A program made the translations under genes and the position numbers. From positions 61,397 through 125,396 of the forward strand of contig NZ_JANCLX010000008.1 of the NCBI RefSeq assembly GCF_024295805.1: a DNA stretch of 64,000 nucleotides, in the 5' to 3' direction. The notes beneath the pieces are model-generated. The model did not search any database and had not been told where the DNA came from. It worked only from the letters and a program-made list of their open reading frames with translations. This DNA comes from Streptomyces cucumeris. Lineage in GTDB: Bacteria; Actinomycetota; Actinomycetes; Streptomycetales; Streptomycetaceae. This document shows, one piece after another, positions 40,168-49,005 of this stretch; within the stretch, counting starts at the first letter, position 1, and every line of letters starts with the position of its first letter.

Positions 40168-41391
40168 GTGCCAGAAGTTCTCGACCCCGTGGCGGACCTC
40201 GTCAAACGGCGCAGCGATCCGGTCGTCGTGCAGACCCTGCGGTCCGCGGCCGCCGCGACCATCGCCTATGCGGTCGCGCTGGAGCTCAGCAGCGAGCCCG
40301 CTCCGCTGACCGCACCGCTCACCGCCCTCCTCGTCGTCCAGGTCACCCTGTACGCGACTCTCACCACCGGGATCCGCAGGGTCAACGCGGTGGTCGTGGG
40401 CGTGGTCATCGCCATCGCCTTCAGCGCGCTGGTGGGACTGTCCTGGTGGAGCCTGGGGCTGATCATCCTGGCGTCGCTGACGGCGGGCCACTTCGCGCGG
40501 GTGAGCGAGTTCGTGCCCGAGGTGGCGATCAGCGCCATGCTCGTCCTCGGGGTGACCCAGGTGACCAACACCGCCTGGGACCGGGTGCTGGAGACGCTGA
40601 TCGGCGCCGTGGTCGGACTGCTCTTCAACTTCCTGCTCGCGCCACCGGTCTGGGTGGAGACGGCGGGCAAGTCCATCCTGGACCTGTCCCGTCGGATGCG
40701 TCAGCTACTGCTGCACATGGCCGAGGAGCTCGGCAGCCACACCCCGGTGGAGCGCGCCGCCGCCCGGCTGCACGAGGCCCGCCGGCTGGACCAGGACATC
40801 GCCCAGGTGGACGCCGCGCTCCGGCAGGCGGAGGACAGCGTACGGTTCAACCCCCGGGTCAAGGAGGGGCTGCTGCACCGGGTGGTACTGCGCACCGGAC
40901 TGGACACCCTGGAGATCTGCACGGTCGTACTGCGGGTCCTCACCCGCACCCTCACCGACCTGGCCAAGGAACGGACCGAGGAACCGCTCTTCCCGCCGGA
41001 CGTGGCCGAGGAACTGTATGACCTCTTCATCCACATGGCCGCGGCCGTGGAGGCGTTCGCGGTGCTGGTCACCAGCCCGGTCAGCGCCAATGCCGAGGAG
41101 GCCGAGTCCCGGCTGGCGAATGAACTGGCCACCGCGCACACCAGCCGGGACCATGTCGCCCACACCCTGCTGCGCCGGGTCCGGGAGCACCCCCGGCAGT
41201 GGCAGCTGCACGGCGCACTGCTCGCCGAGGCCGACCGCATCCTTGCCGAGCTGGACATGGAGCAGCGCTCCAAGCGGCTGATGGAGGAGCTGGACCGCAG
41301 CTCGAGGGAGAAGCACGAACGCTTCCCCCTGCTCGCCAAGGTGCTGCACCGGTTCCGCCGCGCCCGCTCCGAGCGCACCGCCTCGCGCTGA
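40168..41391 (+). CDS. FUSC/aromatic-acid-exporter-like membrane protein
   Basis: A 407-residue protein. The N-terminal part (about residues 20-155) has several hydrophobic segments such as ATIAYAVALELSS and LLVVQVTLYATL, characteristic of the FUSC/ArAE family of efflux proteins. The remaining ~250 residues are helical, charged and cytoplasmic (e.g. RQLLLHMAEELGS, RSKRLMEELDRSSREK). Substrate is unknown. The GTG start has AAAGGG upstream. It is divergent from the PemK-like gene, about 100 bases away. Confidence 0.85.
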   Translation: MPEVLDPVADLVKRRSDPVVVQTLRSAAAATIAYAVALELSSEPAPLTAPLTALLVVQVTLYATLTTGIRRVNAVVVGVVIAIAFSALVGLSWWSLGLIILASLTAGHFARVSEFVPEVAISAMLVLGVTQVTNTAWDRVLETLIGAVVGLLFNFLLAPPVWVETAGKSILDLSRRMRQLLLHMAEELGSHTPVERAAARLHEARRLDQDIAQVDAALRQAEDSVRFNPRVKEGLLHRVVLRTGLDTLEICTVVLRVLTRTLTDLAKERTEEPLFPPDVAEELYDLFIHMAAAVEAFAVLVTSPVSANAEEAESRLANELATAHTSRDHVAHTLLRRVREHPRQWQLHGALLAEADRILAELDMEQRSKRLMEELDRSSREKHERFPLLAKVLHRFRRARSERTASR

Positions 41392-41403
41392 GGTGCCCGC
41401 CGG

Positions 41404-42612
41404 TCAGCCGACCGGGTAGCGGTCCCGGGGGAAGACCAGATCCTCGTACGGCTCATAGAGCTCGACCGAGCGGTGGAACTCGAAGGCCAGGTCATCGGCG
41501 AGTTCCGCGATCACGGCCCGGCCCTCGATCCGGGACAGCCAGGACGGCGGCAGGCGGTGGTCGCCGTGCTGGGCGCCGAGGAGGTTGCCGCAGACGGAGC
41601 CGGTGGAGTCGCTGTCGCCGGAGTGGTTCACGGACAGCAGCAGGGCGGCCTGGAGCGGGGTGCGCGGCGGCATCGGGTCATAGGCGATCAGACCGCCGGG
41701 ACCGTAGGAGATCTGCTGGTCCGGGGTCCGGACCAGGGCGCAGTACACCCCGATGGCCAGGGCCTCCTCGGCGATCCAGCCGCCGCCCAGCGATTCGGTC
41801 TTCTCCGGGGTGGGGTCGCCCCCGGCGGCCAGGTCGATCGCCGCGCGCAGGGCGGTGGTGGTCTCCTCGTGGCCCGGGTAGCGGACCAGGAGCTCCAGGG
41901 TGCGCAGGGCCGCGCCCTCGAGGGATTCGCCGTCCAGCAGGCACGCGATCATCGCGGCCAGGGCACCGGCGGCGTAGTAACCCGTGGGGTGCCCGTGGGT
42001 GATCTGGGCGCAGCGGGCGGCCAGTTCGAAGGAGTCGCGGGGGTTCAGGCCGGCCAGTCCGAACGGGGCCGAGCGCATCACGGTGCCACAGCCCTTGGAG
42101 CCGGGGTTCACCGGTCCGGGGCGACCGGCGAGCGGATCGTGCGGGGAGGGGACATGCTCCTCGGTCAGCCCGGAGAGACAGGCGTTGCCGGGGGCGCGGC
42201 GGGCGTACAGCCAGGGCTGGTGGCGCAGCCAGCCGGAGCGGACCGGGTCGAACGCCTCCGGGGCGGGCGGCGGCGCGGGGTGGTTCTGGGTGTCCAGCCA
42301 GCGCAGATAGGCGTTGCGCACCAGGGCGGTCTCGGCGCCGCCGATGCCCTTGGACAGAGCCCTGGCGTGCGCGCGTATCAGGCCCTCGGCGGTGAACAGG
42401 GTCATCTGGGTGTCATCGGTGACCAGCCCGACGGAGCCGCTGCCGTCCGGGAGGAGGGTGGTGACGCCCGCCTCCCCGTGGGTCTCGCGGATCGCCCGCA
42501 GGGAGAGGAACTCCACCGGGTTGCCCAGGGCGTCGCCGATCGCACCGCCCAGCAGACAGCCGCGGATCCGGGCCCGCCGGGCAGCCGATTCGTCCCATGA
42601 GTGGCGGATCAC
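41404..42612 (-). CDS. ADP-ribosylglycohydrolase family protein
   Basis: A 402-residue member of the DraG/ADPRH family, which removes ADP-ribose from proteins or small molecules using two Mg2+ ions. Metal-binding motifs are GCLLGGAIGDALG, VTDDTQMTLF and NHSGDSDSTGSVCGNLLG, with the conserved acidic residues present. The GTG start (VIRHSWDESAARR) has GAGGAG six bases upstream; an ATG at 42651 is possible but has a poorer site. No ADP-ribosyltransferase gene is visible nearby. Confidence 0.92.
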   Translation of the reverse strand: MIRHSWDESAARRARIRGCLLGGAIGDALGNPVEFLSLRAIRETHGEAGVTTLLPDGSGSVGLVTDDTQMTLFTAEGLIRAHARALSKGIGGAETALVRNAYLRWLDTQNHPAPPPAPEAFDPVRSGWLRHQPWLYARRAPGNACLSGLTEEHVPSPHDPLAGRPGPVNPGSKGCGTVMRSAPFGLAGLNPRDSFELAARCAQITHGHPTGYYAAGALAAMIACLLDGESLEGAALRTLELLVRYPGHEETTTALRAAIDLAAGGDPTPEKTESLGGGWIAEEALAIGVYCALVRTPDQQISYGPGGLIAYDPMPPRTPLQAALLLSVNHSGDSDSTGSVCGNLLGAQHGDHRLPPSWLSRIEGRAVIAELADDLAFEFHRSVELYEPYEDLVFPRDRYPVG

Positions 42613-42723
42613 TGGCGGCTCCTCGTCCGGTGCGGTGTGCGCTCCGGACATGATCGCAGGTGATCTCCGCCGCGGGCCGGACAGCGTTAGATTCGAAGGG
42701 GAGAAGGCGGGAGGTGCGGGGTC

Positions 42724-43050
42724 ATGTCGATGCACTTCATCCGGACGGGCGATGAGCCCCTGCACGCGCGCAGTCCACTGCGGATGCGGTGCTGGCTCGC
42801 GGCCTGGGGGCTGGTCTGGACACTCGGGGGCACGGTGGCCTTCGCGGTCGCCGGGCGGCCCGGCTGGGCGGCCGCGTGCGCGGTGCTCACCGCCGTCACC
42901 CTCACCGATCTCGTGCTGGTCATCCGGCACATCCGGCAGGGGCCGCACTACCAGCCGGGCCGGGACGTACCGCCCTACGCCCCGGTCAGGGGGCGCGGCC
43001 GGTGGACGGCCGGGAACAGAGAACGGGACGTACGGGGCCACCGGGGGTGA
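42724..43050 (+). CDS. Small two-helix membrane protein, DUF6343-like
   Basis: A 108-residue protein with two hydrophobic segments (about residues 24-41 and 48-67), flanked by basic residues; SPLRMRCWLAAWGLVWTLGG is typical of a small Streptomyces-specific family that I recall as DUF6343. GGAGG lies upstream of the ATG. The tail is Arg/Gly-rich. Function is unknown. Confidence 0.65.
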   Translation: MSMHFIRTGDEPLHARSPLRMRCWLAAWGLVWTLGGTVAFAVAGRPGWAAACAVLTAVTLTDLVLVIRHIRQGPHYQPGRDVPPYAPVRGRGRWTAGNRERDVRGHRG

Positions 43051-43080
43051 GCCCCGGCCGCCCCCGCTGTCCTCATGACA

Positions 43081-43467
43081 CTATTCCCCGCGCTCGCCGG
43101 ACCGCGGCTCGCCGAACCGCGCCGCCTCGACGAAATCCGGGCGCGGGTCCAGCGCGGCGGCCAGCCGGAAGTGGCGCATCGCCTCGTCCGGCCGGCCGGC
43201 GCGCTCCAGGGTGCGGCCCAGTGCGAAATGGGCGAAGGCGTTGTCCGGCTCGCGCTCCAGCACGAGCTGGAACTCCAGCTCCGCCGCGCGCAACTGGGCC
43301 GCGCCGAAGAAGGCGCGGGCGCGCAGCAGCCGGGCCGCGGTGTTCTCCGGATGGGCGGTGATCACCGAGTCGAGCAGCTTGACGGCACCGCGCGGATCAC
43401 GGGCGGCGAGCAGCTGCTCCGCGGCGCGGAAGTCGATGACATGGGTCTCGGGCGTGGACTGGGGCAC
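43081..43467 (-). CDS. Tetratricopeptide repeat protein
   Basis: A 128-residue soluble protein with about two to three tetratricopeptide-like repeats: AVKLLDSVITAHPENTAARL, AELEFQLVLEREPDNAFAHF and GRPDEAMRHFRLAAALDP. Such proteins mediate protein contacts. The GTG start has AAGGAA upstream. It lies downstream of coaE on the same strand (180-base gap) and could be an operon member. Confidence 0.88.
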   Translation of the reverse strand: MPQSTPETHVIDFRAAEQLLAARDPRGAVKLLDSVITAHPENTAARLLRARAFFGAAQLRAAELEFQLVLEREPDNAFAHFALGRTLERAGRPDEAMRHFRLAAALDPRPDFVEAARFGEPRSGERGE

Positions 43468-43585
43468 GGCTGATTCCTTCCCCCGGCACGGATGACGATG
43501 ATCGGCGGCGGAACGGCACTCGGTACGGGCAGCACAACAACCGCCCCGTTCACCTCATTCCCCGCCCGAACCCCACCCAGACCCG

Positions 43586-43639
43586 ATCAGCTTCCGAGCG
43601 CCCCCACCCGGACTCCATCAGCTTCCGAGCGCCCCCACC
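43586..43639. repeat. Two direct 23-bp repeats after coaE
   Basis: ATCAGCTTCCGAGCGCCCCC followed by ACC occurs at 43586-43608 and 43617-43639, a 31-base period. The end of coaE (43645 onward, GGTCAGCTCCCGG) looks like a third, diverged unit, so the 3' end of coaE appears to have been partly duplicated. Confidence 0.8.
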
Positions 43640-43646
43640 GGTCCGG

Positions 43647-44249
43647 TCAGCTCCCGGCCGCGCGCGCCACCAGGTCCGTCCAGACCTCGCGGACCCGCGG
43701 CTCCAGGGCCTCCAGCGGTCCGTCGTTGTCGATGACCACATCGGCGACGGCCAGCCGCTCGGCCCGGGTGGCCTGCGCCGCCATCCGGGCCCGCGCCTCG
43801 TCCTCGGCCATTCCGCGCAGCCGGACCAGCCGGTCGAGCTGAGTCTCGGGCGAGGCGTCCACGACCACCACGACGTCGTAGAGCGGGGCCAGACCGTTCT
43901 CGGTGAGCAGCGGTACGTCATGGACCACCACGGTGTCGGGTCCGGCGGCCGCCTCCAGCTCGGCGGAGCGGTCCCGGACCAGCGGGTGCACGATCGCGTT
44001 CAGCGCGCGCAGCCGCTCGGGGTCGCTGAAGACGATTCCGCCCAGCCGGGGCCGGTCCAGGGTGCCGTCGGCGGTGAGCACCTCGGGCCCGAACTCGGCC
44101 ACGACCGCGGCGAGTCCAGGTGTGCCCGGCTCCACCACCTCACGGGCGATCCGGTCCGAGTCGATCAGCATCGCTCCGTACGAGGACAGAATGCGTGACA
44201 CTTCGCTCTTGCCCGCGCCGATTCCACCCGTGAGCCCCAGCTTCAGCAT
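43647..44249 (-). CDS. coaE: Dephospho-CoA kinase
   Basis: A 200-residue enzyme that phosphorylates dephospho-CoA, the final step of coenzyme A synthesis. Walker A is [12 protein letters not shown] at residues 7-18. [16 protein letters not shown] and the lid region [19 protein letters not shown] are typical of CoaE. Length is normal. It lies 24 bases after the PAC2 gene on the same strand and is probably co-transcribed. Confidence 0.97.
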   Translation of the reverse strand: MLKLGLTGGIGAGKSEVSRILSSYGAMLIDSDRIAREVVEPGTPGLAAVVAEFGPEVLTADGTLDRPRLGGIVFSDPERLRALNAIVHPLVRDRSAELEAAAGPDTVVVHDVPLLTENGLAPLYDVVVVVDASPETQLDRLVRLRGMAEDEARARMAAQATRAERLAVADVVIDNDGPLEALEPRVREVWTDLVARAAGS

Positions 44250-44273
44250 GGGGCCACGCTATACGGGCCCCGG

Positions 44274-45218
44274 TCAGCCACCGCCCTCGCCCTCCCGCTC
44301 GGCGAGGAAGCGCTCGAACTCGGCGCCCAGCTCATCCGCCGAGGGCAGTTCGGCCGGTTCGGCGACCAGATTGCCCCGGGTCTCGGCCCCGGCGACCGCG
44401 TCGTACTGGTGCTCAAGTCCCCTGACCAGGGCGACCAGTTCCTCATCGCCCTCCGAGATCTGCCGCTCGATCTCCTCCTGGGCCTTGAGCGCCTCGGTGC
44501 GCAGCGCATGGGCGGCGCCCGGCAGCACCAGACCGGTGGCGGCGGTGACCGTCTCGAGGGCGGTGAGCGCCGCGTCCGGATAGGCGGAACGGGCCAGGTA
44601 GTGCGGGACGTGCGCGGCGACGCCGAGCACATCGTGGCCCGCCTCGATGAGCCGGTATTCAAGGAGCGCCGCGGCGCTCCCGGGCACCTGGGCCTCGTCG
44701 AAGACGCCCCGGTGGCCGGGGGTCAGATCGGTGCGGTTGCCGTGCGGGGTGATCCCGACCGGCCGGGTGTGCGGAACACCCATGGGGATGCCGTGGAAGT
44801 TCACCGCGAGGCGCACTCCGAGCCGCTCGATGAGCTGCCGCACGGCCGCCGCGAACCGCTCCCACTCCACATCCGGCTCGGGGCCGCTGAGCAGCAGGAA
44901 GGGCGCCGCGGTCGCGTCCCGCACCAGATGGAGCTCGATGGCGGGGGTCTCATAGTCGGTCCAGCGGTCGCGCTGGAACGTCAACAGGGGGCGGCGGGCC
45001 CGGTAGTCGACCAGCCGGTCGTGGTCGAAGCGGGCGACGACCTGGTGCGGCAGTCCGTCCAGCAGCCGCTGGACGATCTGGTCGCCCGTCTCCCCCGCGT
45101 CGATATAGCCGTCGAAGTGGTAGAGCAGAACCAGCCCGGCCGAGTCTCTGGAGGCGATGGCGTCGACCTCGGCGAGCCCGCTCGACTCCCATGCGTACAA
45201 ATCCTGCGGATCTAGCAC
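44274..45218 (-). CDS. PAC2-family protein (proteasome assembly chaperone-like)
   Basis: A 314-residue protein matching the PAC2 family: [36 protein letters not shown] and the histidine-rich [12 protein letters not shown]. Eukaryotic PAC2 proteins help proteasome assembly, and actinobacteria have proteasomes, but the bacterial function is not established. The GTG start ([11 protein letters not shown]) has AAGGAGGAG upstream. It is transcribed with coaE. Confidence 0.88.
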   Translation of the reverse strand: MLDPQDLYAWESSGLAEVDAIASRDSAGLVLLYHFDGYIDAGETGDQIVQRLLDGLPHQVVARFDHDRLVDYRARRPLLTFQRDRWTDYETPAIELHLVRDATAAPFLLLSGPEPDVEWERFAAAVRQLIERLGVRLAVNFHGIPMGVPHTRPVGITPHGNRTDLTPGHRGVFDEAQVPGSAAALLEYRLIEAGHDVLGVAAHVPHYLARSAYPDAALTALETVTAATGLVLPGAAHALRTEALKAQEEIERQISEGDEELVALVRGLEHQYDAVAGAETRGNLVAEPAELPSADELGAEFERFLAEREGEGGG

Positions 45219-45575
45219 TGTGACCGCTCCTCCTTGTGTTCCGCACCCAAGAACACCGAACAGGGGCGGGGACATTCCCGGCCGGGTCCGAACTTCACTC
45301 GCGACCGGCGCGGTTGTGTTCCGCCCGTCGGGTATCGGCCACGTCCACACCATGCGGGGTTGACTCCCCGGTACGCGGACCCTATCTTCGCGAGCCGTCA
45401 GCGGTTCCCCATGTCGTCCCATGTTCACTTATCAGAACCCGAACTGTGCCTCCCGGGTACTTCGGACCTTCCCCAGGAGACTCCTGACCCCCGGCCCCCG
45501 CATCCCTCGGTCCCCGGGTGGTCTCCGATGGTCCGGTACGCGTCCCCACGGCCACGGCAGGAAGGCAGCCCTCGT
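45219..45575 (+). other. Intergenic region between PAC2 and the beta-helix remnant
   Basis: About 357 bases of divergent intergenic DNA. The open frames crossing it lack ribosome sites and protein-like composition. No promoter pair, riboswitch or repeat was recognised with confidence, although the promoters of both flanking genes should lie here. Confidence 0.5.
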
Positions 45576-46067
45576 ATGCAGCCACACGGCCCCTCCCGGT
45601 TACGCACCCTGACCAGCGCCTGTGCCGCCGCCGTGATCGCCACCGGCGGACTGGTCGCCGCGGGCTCGATCCCACGGGAGGCCTCCGCGGCCCCGGCGGC
45701 CCCGATTCCGGTCTCCGACACCGACGGGCTCAGGAGCGCCCTGGCCACCGCCCGGCCCGGCGATACGATCCGGCTCGCCGACGGGACCTATCGCGGCGGT
45801 TTCGAGATCACCGCGTCCGGCACCTCCGGCTCGCGGATCACCCTCACCGGCTCCCCCAAGGCCGTCCTCACCGCACACGACGGCTACGGTCTGCGGCTGA
45901 ACGGGGCCTCGTACTGGACCGTCGAAGGGATCACGGTCAGCGGCGGCCGGGAGGGCATCAAGATCGACAGCGCGGAGAGCGTCACCGTGGACTCGGTCTC
46001 GGGGTCGGTCTCGGTCTCGGTCGGTGACCGGCGGCACTCACGGGCGGACGGCCCCGGGCGGGCCTGA
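45576..46067 (+). pseudogene. Truncated secreted right-handed beta-helix protein
   Basis: A 163-residue product with a signal peptide (residues about 1-39, RTLTSACAAAVIATGGLVAAG) and the beginning of a beta-helix domain of the pectate-lyase/chondroitinase type: RSALATARPGDTIRLADGTY, SGSRITLTGSPKAVLTA, YWTVEGITVSGGREGIKI. The family usually continues for another 150 or more residues of helix rungs. Here the reading breaks at a TCGGTC repeat (45993-46025), the last 25 residues are nonsense-like, and only 160 bases remain before rpsA. AGGAAGG precedes the ATG, so it may still be translated. Confidence 0.75.
45993..46025. repeat. TCGGTC microsatellite at the break of the beta-helix gene
   Basis: Five near-perfect repeats of TCGGTC (one GGGTC variant) mark the place where the beta-helix homology ends, encoding SVSGSVSVSV. 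Slippage or an imprecise deletion here is a likely cause of the truncation. Confidence 0.7.
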
Positions 46068-46111
46068 GGCCGCGCGGCATCTGGGAAGAGAGCGCGCGGG
46101 CCGCGGACATG

Positions 46112-46149
46112 CGCAAGGCCCGCTCCCCCGGAGGGGAACGGGCCTTGCG
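46112..46149 (-). terminator. rpsA terminator
   Basis: Arms CGCAAGGCCCG and CGGGCCTTGCG enclose a partly paired CTCCCC/GGGGA loop. It begins about 80 bases past the rpsA stop on the minus strand. Confidence 0.8.
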
Positions 46150-46227
46150 GACGTTCAGGCGATCGAGCCCTGGCCGTCAGCCGGTGCGATCGGCGGCGCG
46201 TCCGCCACCGACCGCCTCAGCCGATGG

Positions 46228-47730
46228 TCAGCTCTGGCCGCCGGCCAGCTTCTCGCGAAGCGCGGCCAGCGCCTCGTCCGAGGCGAGAGCACCCGAGTTG
46301 TCGGCCGACTCCGAGGAGTACGAACCGCCACCGGAGGCCTGCCCGCCCTGCGCCGGAGCGGCAGCGCCGGCCTCAGCGGCAGCCTGCTCGTCGGCCTCGC
46401 GGGACTTGATGACCTGCGCCTGGTGCTGCTCGAAGCGCTGCTGCGCCTCGGCGTACTGGGTCTCCCAGGCCTCGCGCTGGGTCTCGAAGCCCTCGAGCCA
46501 GTCGTTGGTCTCGGGGTCGAAGCCCTCGGGGTAGATGTAGTTGCCCTGGTCGTCGTAGGACGCGGCCATGCCGTACAGGGTCGGGTCGAACTCGACCACG
46601 GACGGGTCGGCACCGAAGGCCTCGTTGGCCTGCTTCAGCGAGAGGCTGATGCGGCGGCGCTCGAGGTCGATGTCGATGACCTTGACGAAGATCTCGTCGT
46701 TGACCTGGACGACCTGCTCCGGGATCTCCACGTGGCGCTCGGCCAGCTCGGAGATGTGGACCAGGCCCTCGATGCCCTCGTCCACGCGGACGAACGCACC
46801 GAACGGAACGAGCTTGGTGACCTTACCCGGGACGACCTGACCGATCTGGTGGGTCCGGGCGAACTGCTGCCACGGGTCTTCCTGGGTCGCCTTGAGCGAC
46901 AGGGAGACGCGCTCGCGGTCCATGTCGACGTCCAGGACCTCGACCGTGACCTCCTGGCCGACCTCGACGACCTCGGACGGGTGGTCGATGTGCTTCCAGG
47001 ACAGCTCGGAGACGTGGACCAGACCATCGACGCCACCCAGGTCCACGAAGGCACCGAAGTTGACGATGGAGGAGACGACGCCGGAGCGCACCTGACCCTT
47101 CTGGAGGGTGGTGAGGAAGGTCTGACGGACCTCGCTCTGGGTCTGCTCCAGCCAGGCACGGCGGGACAGGACCACGTTGTTGCGGTTCTTGTCCAGCTCG
47201 ATGATCTTGGCCTCGAGCTCCTTGCCCACGTAGGGCTGGAGGTCGCGGACGCGACGCATCTCCACCAGGGAGGCGGGGAGGAAGCCACGGAGGCCGATGT
47301 CGAGGATGAGACCACCCTTGACGACCTCGATGACGGTACCGGTGACGATCCCGTCCTCTTCCTTGATCTTCTCGATGGTGCCCCAGGCGCGCTCGTACTG
47401 GGCGCGCTTCTTCGAGAGGATCAGGCGGCCTTCCTTGTCCTCCTTCTGGAGAACCAGGGCCTCGATCTCGTCGCCGACGGCCACGACCTCGTTGGGGTCG
47501 ACGTCGTGCTTGATCGAAAGCTCCCGGGAGGGGATGACGCCTTCGGTCTTGTATCCAATGTCGAGCAGGACCTCGTCCCGGTCGACCTTCACGATGACGC
47601 CGTCGACGATGTCGCCGTCGTTGAAGTACTTGATCGTCTCGTCGATCGCGGCGAGGAAGGCTTCCTCGGAACCGATGTCGTTGACCGCCACCTGCGGGGT
47701 GGTGCGGGTTGCCTCGGTGCTGCTCGTCAT
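46228..47730 (-). CDS. rpsA: 30S ribosomal protein S1
   Basis: A 500-residue RNA-binding protein that brings mRNA to the 30S subunit. Four S1 domains are visible: starting near residues 33, 120, 205 and 290, with repeated patterns such as GFLPASLVEM, FGAFVDLGGVDGLVHVSELS and FGAFVRVDEGIEGLVHISEL. The last ~100 residues are an acidic, Ala/Gln/Ser-rich tail typical of actinobacteria. A consensus promoter lies about 200 bases upstream of the ATG. Confidence 0.98.
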   Translation of the reverse strand: MTSSTEATRTTPQVAVNDIGSEEAFLAAIDETIKYFNDGDIVDGVIVKVDRDEVLLDIGYKTEGVIPSRELSIKHDVDPNEVVAVGDEIEALVLQKEDKEGRLILSKKRAQYERAWGTIEKIKEEDGIVTGTVIEVVKGGLILDIGLRGFLPASLVEMRRVRDLQPYVGKELEAKIIELDKNRNNVVLSRRAWLEQTQSEVRQTFLTTLQKGQVRSGVVSSIVNFGAFVDLGGVDGLVHVSELSWKHIDHPSEVVEVGQEVTVEVLDVDMDRERVSLSLKATQEDPWQQFARTHQIGQVVPGKVTKLVPFGAFVRVDEGIEGLVHISELAERHVEIPEQVVQVNDEIFVKVIDIDLERRRISLSLKQANEAFGADPSVVEFDPTLYGMAASYDDQGNYIYPEGFDPETNDWLEGFETQREAWETQYAEAQQRFEQHQAQVIKSREADEQAAAEAGAAAPAQGGQASGGGSYSSESADNSGALASDEALAALREKLAGGQS

Positions 47731-47931
47731 GTGGGAATGGGCTCCGGTACGGACATGAAGTCGTAGGTACTGCTACGCCGGGACCCTTATCGCACTGCCG
47801 AAGCCGGACAGCCTTGGAGGCGTTGATCTTTCCGAGGATTTCGAAAAGCGCCTCGACAACCGAGGGGACATACAACAGATGCGAGCGCGGCCTGCTCCGT
47901 CCGAGGCGCGCAAGCCCGCAGCGCAACTTGT

Positions 47932-47960
47932 AGCATACGGGGGCAGCCGGGCATGGTCAA
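47932..47960 (-). promoter_or_regulatory. rpsA housekeeping promoter
   Basis: On the minus strand, TTGACC (47955-47960) and TATGCT (47932-47937) are separated by exactly 17 bases, close to the ideal sigma-HrdB promoter. The start point would fall near 47925, giving a leader of about 195 bases before rpsA. Confidence 0.85.
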
Positions 47961-48084
47961 TGTACGAAGAGCACGTGCGGGGCTTATCGCCCCGAACCCG
48001 GCAAATTGCATGGTCCGTACTGCGACACGGTCACGCCGTGCCCCGCAGCCACAGGTCGATACAGAGAGTACGACGACGCGCGCG

Positions 48085-49005
48085 ATGGTCCAAGAACACG
48101 ACCCCCACGGCCACCCCGGGACAGCGGCGGAGCCGACGGCCACCCGGCGGACCGCGGACGACACGGAGAGCAGCCGGGCGAGCCGCGGATGGTGGGACCG
48201 CAACGCGGACGAGTACCAGGAGGAGCACGGCGGCTTCCTCGGCGACGACCGCTTCGTCTGGGGGCCCGAAGGGCTCGACGAGGCCGAGGCCGGACTGCTC
48301 GGCCCGGCCGGCTCGCTCAAGGGGCTGGACGTCCTGGAGGTGGGGGCGGGCGCAGCGCAGTGCGCCCGCTGGCTGGCGGCCCGGGGTGCCCGGCCGGTCG
48401 CCCTCGACCTCTCCTACCAGCAGCTCCGGCACGCCAGGCGGATCGACGCGCGGGCCCGGGGGGAGGCGTTCCCGGCGTCCCCGCCGGAGGATCCTCCGAC
48501 GGACGTTCCGCCCGCGGCCGTGGCCCCGGTGGCCCTGGTCCAGGCCGACGCCACGGCGCTCCCCTTCCGGGACGGCTCCTTCGACCTGGCGTGCTCGGCC
48601 TACGGCGCCGTGCCCTTCGTCGCCGAGCCGGTGCGGGTGATGCGGGAGGTGTACCGGGTACTGCGGCCGGGCGGCCGCTGGGTCTTCTCGGTGACCCACC
48701 CCATCCGCTGGGCGTTTCCCGACGAGCCGGGGCCCGAGGGGCTGTCGGTCGCCTCCTCCTACTTCGACCGCACCCCCTATGTGGAACAGGACGAGCAGGG
48801 CCACGCCGTCTATGTGGAACACCACCGCACCCTGGGTGACCGGGTACGGGACGTGGTGGCGGCGGGCTTCCGGCTGATCGACCTCATAGAACCGGAATGG
48901 CCCGACTGGAACCACCAGGAGTGGGGCGGCTGGTCCCCGCTGCGCGGCGGGCTGATCCCGGGCACGGCCGTCTTCGTCTGCGAGCGGGACCGGGCCGCCC
49001 GGTGA
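48085..49005 (+). CDS. Class I SAM-dependent methyltransferase
   Basis: A 306-residue protein. Motif I LDVLEVGAGAAQCARWLAARG binds S-adenosylmethionine, and motif IV/VI regions are DGSFDLACSAYGAVPFVAE and YRVLRPGGRWVFSVTHPI. The first ~35 residues are polar and not conserved. The substrate is unknown. The ATG start (MVQEHDPHGH) has only a weak GAGAG upstream. Its stop overlaps the hrpB GTG by four bases, so the two are coupled. Confidence 0.88.
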   Translation: MVQEHDPHGHPGTAAEPTATRRTADDTESSRASRGWWDRNADEYQEEHGGFLGDDRFVWGPEGLDEAEAGLLGPAGSLKGLDVLEVGAGAAQCARWLAARGARPVALDLSYQQLRHARRIDARARGEAFPASPPEDPPTDVPPAAVAPVALVQADATALPFRDGSFDLACSAYGAVPFVAEPVRVMREVYRVLRPGGRWVFSVTHPIRWAFPDEPGPEGLSVASSYFDRTPYVEQDEQGHAVYVEHHRTLGDRVRDVVAAGFRLIDLIEPEWPDWNHQEWGGWSPLRGGLIPGTAVFVCERDRAAR

